Of a stretch of DNA of 64,000 nt, positions 61,303 to 64,000 are shown piece after piece. Numbering within the stretch: the stretch's first letter is position 1; the number at the start of each line of letters is the position of its first letter. The notes under the pieces were generated by a model, which saw only the letters and a program-made list of their open reading frames with translations, ran no database searches and was not told the origin of the DNA. Source of the DNA: an uncultured Oscillospiraceae bacterium (GTDB lineage: Bacteria; Bacillota; Clostridia; Oscillospirales; Oscillospiraceae); assembly GCA_947629915.1 (NCBI GenBank), contig CANRFN010000007.1, positions 37,569-101,568 of the forward strand. The letters run 5' to 3'. Position numbers and translations under genes: made by a program.

Positions 61303-62616
61303 TCAGGCGAAGATCATGTCAAAGGTGATCTCGCCGCCGTTGTATGTGCCGATTTTGCTCTTGTCCCAGATCAAGACGCCCCAGGATTTTACAGGCGCAC
61401 TGTCCTCGAAACCGTTGGGAATGTGGATGGAGTCCGGGCCGGTATCAGCAGGCGGCTTTGAAGATTCAAACACGGAAATTACGCGCTGTACGGTCCCGAC
61501 AGGCAAATCCACATCGAAAAATGGCGGTACCTTGAAACTGTCTATCTTATTCAGATTCTCATCATAGACATCGTGATACGTTCCAAGCTCGTCAGGCCAT
61601 CCAATAGAGTCCGTGACATACAGGTATTTCTCATCCGCGAAGATACGGGAGATGTTGGGGATCTCCATCAGGGGCTTCACATCCGTCCCATCCAGGTTCA
61701 CAGTGTACTGCATCATGGGGTCAAGATCATCCGCCTCCGCGTTGTACGGGTTCAGGATCAGCCGCTCCCGCCAGATGCTGTCCACGCCCATCACATACGA
61801 GCCATAGGGCATGTCCGGCAGCTGCACATCGGAGAGCTCACCCGTAGTGATGTCGTAGGCCATGATGCCCTTGCGCATGTAGTCGAACTGATTCTCCTTG
61901 GAGAAGTTGTCGTCCCGGTCCCGAGTGAGGGTGTAGTCTATGTAGAGACGGTTCCCATAGGGGAGCAGGGAATACCCCGCCCTGGCAGCGCTGTCTGCCT
62001 GCAATGTACTGGGATCAAAGAGCACTTTCGGCTCCGGATTGCTGGCCTTCAGGTCCATGGAATACACGGCCTCCACGGTCCGAACGCCTACAATATCTCC
62101 TTGATAGGAGTCTCTCTTGTAGTACATCACGTCCCGGTGGACTGCCCAGTACAGGATGGTAGCGCTGGACCCCCACTCATACAGGATGTCCTTTCGAGAC
62201 CCATCATCCGAGATACGTCGGAGGATGCAGTGGTCCTGGAGGACATCCGTCTTCTGGAGGGCATAGATGTACCCGTTACAGTACTGGATGGATGCATTCC
62301 CCACGTACGCATTGCAGGCCTCAATCCGATCCGGGTCCCTCTCCTTGTTGTGGAGGCAGTCCGCCTTGCTACAGAGAGGCAGGATCTCCCCGGTTTTCTC
62401 ATCTAAATAATAGACATAGTTCCGATGATAGAGGTAGATCACATCATCCCCCTCCTGGACATTCATTTTGTTTCTATTTTCGTTGCTGCAGAGGTAGAGC
62501 TGATAATCAGATCCCTTCACATAGGTATCCGGCAGTTGGCCATTGTCCTTTTCGCCGCAACCGATCAACAAGCTCGCCAGTAATATAGCCAGCAGGACTA
62601 TCTTGATTCTCTTCAT
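61303..62616 (-). CDS. DUF5050-like propeller lipoprotein
   Basis: This 437-residue lipoprotein has a lipobox with Cys20 (LLIGC). The following domain shows repeated WD-like strands of the kind YLYHRNYVYYLDEKTGEI, the Clostridial motif LCSKADCLHNKE (about residues 77-88) and IYALQKTDVLQDH. It resembles the DUF5050-type propeller lipoproteins of Firmicutes, which lack a known role. It lies directly before the ABC-2 membrane protein, so it may be its external partner. The ATG has GGAGG eight bases upstream. Confidence 0.75.
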   Translation of the reverse strand: MKRIKIVLLAILLASLLIGCGEKDNGQLPDTYVKGSDYQLYLCSNENRNKMNVQEGDDVIYLYHRNYVYYLDEKTGEILPLCSKADCLHNKERDPDRIEACNAYVGNASIQYCNGYIYALQKTDVLQDHCILRRISDDGSRKDILYEWGSSATILYWAVHRDVMYYKRDSYQGDIVGVRTVEAVYSMDLKASNPEPKVLFDPSTLQADSAARAGYSLLPYGNRLYIDYTLTRDRDDNFSKENQFDYMRKGIMAYDITTGELSDVQLPDMPYGSYVMGVDSIWRERLILNPYNAEADDLDPMMQYTVNLDGTDVKPLMEIPNISRIFADEKYLYVTDSIGWPDELGTYHDVYDENLNKIDSFKVPPFFDVDLPVGTVQRVISVFESSKPPADTGPDSIHIPNGFEDSAPVKSWGVLIWDKSKIGTYNGGEITFDMIFA

Positions 62617-63356
62617 TCTTAACACCTCCAGATTTAATTTGTACGCACAATATTATTGCACGTATGTGCGTTTCACACATCTCTTCAACTAAAATATCGT
62701 TTTGCGGTTACCTCTCTGTAGCAGCTTCAGGTGCCAGCTTAAGTCATAACAACGGTGCAGCTGGCGGTTTGTACAGGCTCCTTGGGGCAAATTTCCTGCT
62801 GGGCCTATAGGCCTATTGTATCACCCGCCACATACATAGCATCCTCACAGCACCTCAAGGGTGCCCCACAATCTATTTGGCAATGGCTTATCCCTACTTA
62901 TCTTCATAGAGGATACGACCTTGTCCCTTAAGTTCATTCAATCTCCAGAAACAGAGGTTTTTCAGAACTTATTTGATCTTTATCACCTTGTTCAGCATAA
63001 TGGTGGGTTTGAGAAGCGCACCATCTTGACTCCTGAGGGTCAAAGAAGGCAGGCTTATGAATTGTATCGCATAGATCCAGTCTGTACGCCAGTGAAGGAC
63101 AGTGGTTTGTAGCGGCGTGCATTCAAATCGGCTTGGGTTTGTTATGCTTCACCAGCAGCGATACATACCCCATATTGGCTTAGTTTGCGCCGATTTTGCA
63201 ACATTAGCAGCGGTATTCTCAGCTTCCAATGGTGCTACCCCGCCTTTCTCCTATGTGGCTGATTTCGTATGTCATTGAGTCCGTCGCAAGCGCACACTGC
63301 AGCTCATTCAGCACCGTGGGGGCACACTCAGTGCCAGGGGGATTTGAGAACTTTTT
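62617..63356. other. gene-free stretch before the insertion sequence
   Basis: About 740 bases. The left end is the lipoprotein promoter region, with inverted repeats CGCACA/TGTGCG (62649-62672). I see no convincing gene in the remainder. Confidence 0.55.
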
Positions 63357-64000
63357 GGCTCTTGCATAGTTTCGTTGGGGTGGGGGCCCCGGGGGGCCCG
63401 GGGGCCGGGCCCCCTAGCGCCGCGCTCCACCCCCAGCTAGACCCCTGTGGGGGTAGGGGTTTAGTAGGGTGCACAGGCAAACGGCACAGCGTACACACTC
63501 AAGACCTCGATGGTTTTGGAGCACGCACGCCTGAACCCATCAGTTTCAATGGCTTTGCGGCGTGCTTCAGCAGCCGCCTTTGCTTGCAGCTTGGAGTGGC
63601 TCATGTCGATTACCTTGAGGAAGAAGTACTCGTCATCGCTGATGCCATAGCTGATCCGGCGCAGTGTCTTGATCCTGTTGTTGATCCCCTCCATCTTCCC
63701 GGAAGAGACGTGAAACTTAGCAAAACTCACAATTCCATCTAAGTGACTTTCTAGCATCTTGGCAAATCTAATCAAAGGACCGCAATTGCTCCCTTTGCAT
63801 ATGGATATTATGTCTAACATCACTGCCCTCATCTCGTCAGGCGTGGCACAGTTGAAGATAACGTTCCCGTTTTCGTCTTTGTACTTCCCGTAGGCAAGGA
63901 CAATCTTTTCCTTGATGATGTCAACTGTGAGAAACTCCTCATTATTCTTGATGATGGCTTCATAGCGTGCCTGGTGGTCAGAGCGCATTGCGTACGTTTT
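63357..64000 (-). mobile_element. ISL3-type insertion sequence, left part outside the window
   Basis: GGCTCTTGCATAGTTTCG at 63357 resembles the terminal inverted repeat of ISL3 elements. A GC-rich stretch (63375-63440) precedes the stop of the transposase gene. The other end and any target duplication lie beyond the window, so the boundary is tentative. Confidence 0.6.
63461..64000 (-). CDS. ISL3-family transposase, partial
   Basis: The C-terminal 179 codons of an ISL3 transposase; the frame runs off the window, so the start is not seen. The typical end of the DDE domain is SSGKMEGINNRIKTLRRISYGISDDEYFFLKV (with the catalytic Glu), followed by a short tail. An intact reading frame suggests a recent copy. 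Full-length members have about 400-450 residues. Confidence 0.9.
   Translation of the reverse strand, partial: KTYAMRSDHQARYEAIIKNNEEFLTVDIIKEKIVLAYGKYKDENGNVIFNCATPDEMRAVMLDIISICKGSNCGPLIRFAKMLESHLDGIVSFAKFHVSSGKMEGINNRIKTLRRISYGISDDEYFFLKVIDMSHSKLQAKAAAEARRKAIETDGFRRACSKTIEVLSVYAVPFACAPY

Noticed and set aside
59196..61328. Open frame of 710 codons opposite the ABC-2 membrane protein
   Set aside because: It is the antisense shadow of the membrane protein, with a low-complexity His/Gln/Glu-rich translation and no ribosome site.
62861..63112. 83-codon frame before the insertion sequence
   Set aside because: No ribosome site and a GTG start in AT-rich non-coding sequence; no resemblance to a known family.

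Overview
The window reads as a chromosomal segment of a GC-rich (about 60 %) Gram-positive gut-type Clostridium, most likely of the Oscillospiraceae. The placement is an inference from lipoproteins with a Cys-Gly-Gly-Gly-type lipobox, a T-box leader, a CcpA-type cre site, sigma-A promoters with 17-base spacers, a feoA-feoA-feoB arrangement and an ISL3-type transposase. No rRNA gene, CRISPR array or canonical tRNA was found.

Layout. (1) 1-3300: ferrous iron uptake operon feoA-feoA-feoB plus a small Cys-rich membrane protein. Three copies of the palindrome GTTAG-N6-CTAAC look like an iron-responsive operator. (2) 3500-9200: a lone membrane protein, then a plus-strand operon with a DUF2264 protein, two serine esterases and AraM-type glycerol-1-phosphate dehydrogenase. 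(3) 9293-40305: a 31-kb arabinan/arabinose utilisation locus, nearly all on the minus strand. It holds L-arabinose isomerase, a ribulokinase-type FGGY kinase and ribulose-5-phosphate 4-epimerase; GH51, four GH43 and a probable GH93-like propeller enzyme; an AraC-type regulator; two complete sets of ABC permeases and solute-binding proteins; one MsmX-type ATPase that could serve both; a non-catalytic LamG lipoprotein; and two poorly understood membrane proteins (DUF5696 and an NHL/TPR/YIP1 fusion) between the two transporter sets. (4) 40306-42290: 2 kb without a convincing gene but with repeats and a strong terminator. (5) 42291-47439: GH13 enzyme, then a plus-strand series of YkgJ-type Cys-cluster protein, aspartyl-protease-like protein, flavin reductase, nicotinamidase-like hydrolase and a degenerate CbiE/CbiT-like protein. 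(6) 47502-50845: a four-subunit 2-oxoacid:ferredoxin oxidoreductase behind a T-box leader whose specifier reads as Ile. (7) 50900-58200: DUF4261 protein, DUF362 protein, GH13 alpha-amylase, Rpn/PD-(D/E)XK nuclease, an isolated small RNA unit and an XRE membrane regulator. (8) 58273-62616: lipoprotein, ABC-2 membrane protein and ABC ATPase. (9) 63357-64000: end of an ISL3-type insertion sequence that leaves the window.

How it works together (inference). Surface GH43 lipoproteins and carbohydrate-binding proteins would attack arabinan and hold fragments. The two ABC systems, energised by the MsmX-like ATPase, would import arabino-oligosaccharides. Cytoplasmic GH51, GH43 and GH93-like enzymes would release arabinose, and AraA, the kinase and AraD would convert it to xylulose-5-phosphate. 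The order resembles the araABDLMNPQ-abfA and msmX logic of Bacillus subtilis, but it is extended by a second, unusual transporter set whose binding protein has about 992 residues. The least understood and most interesting part is 23822-33094.
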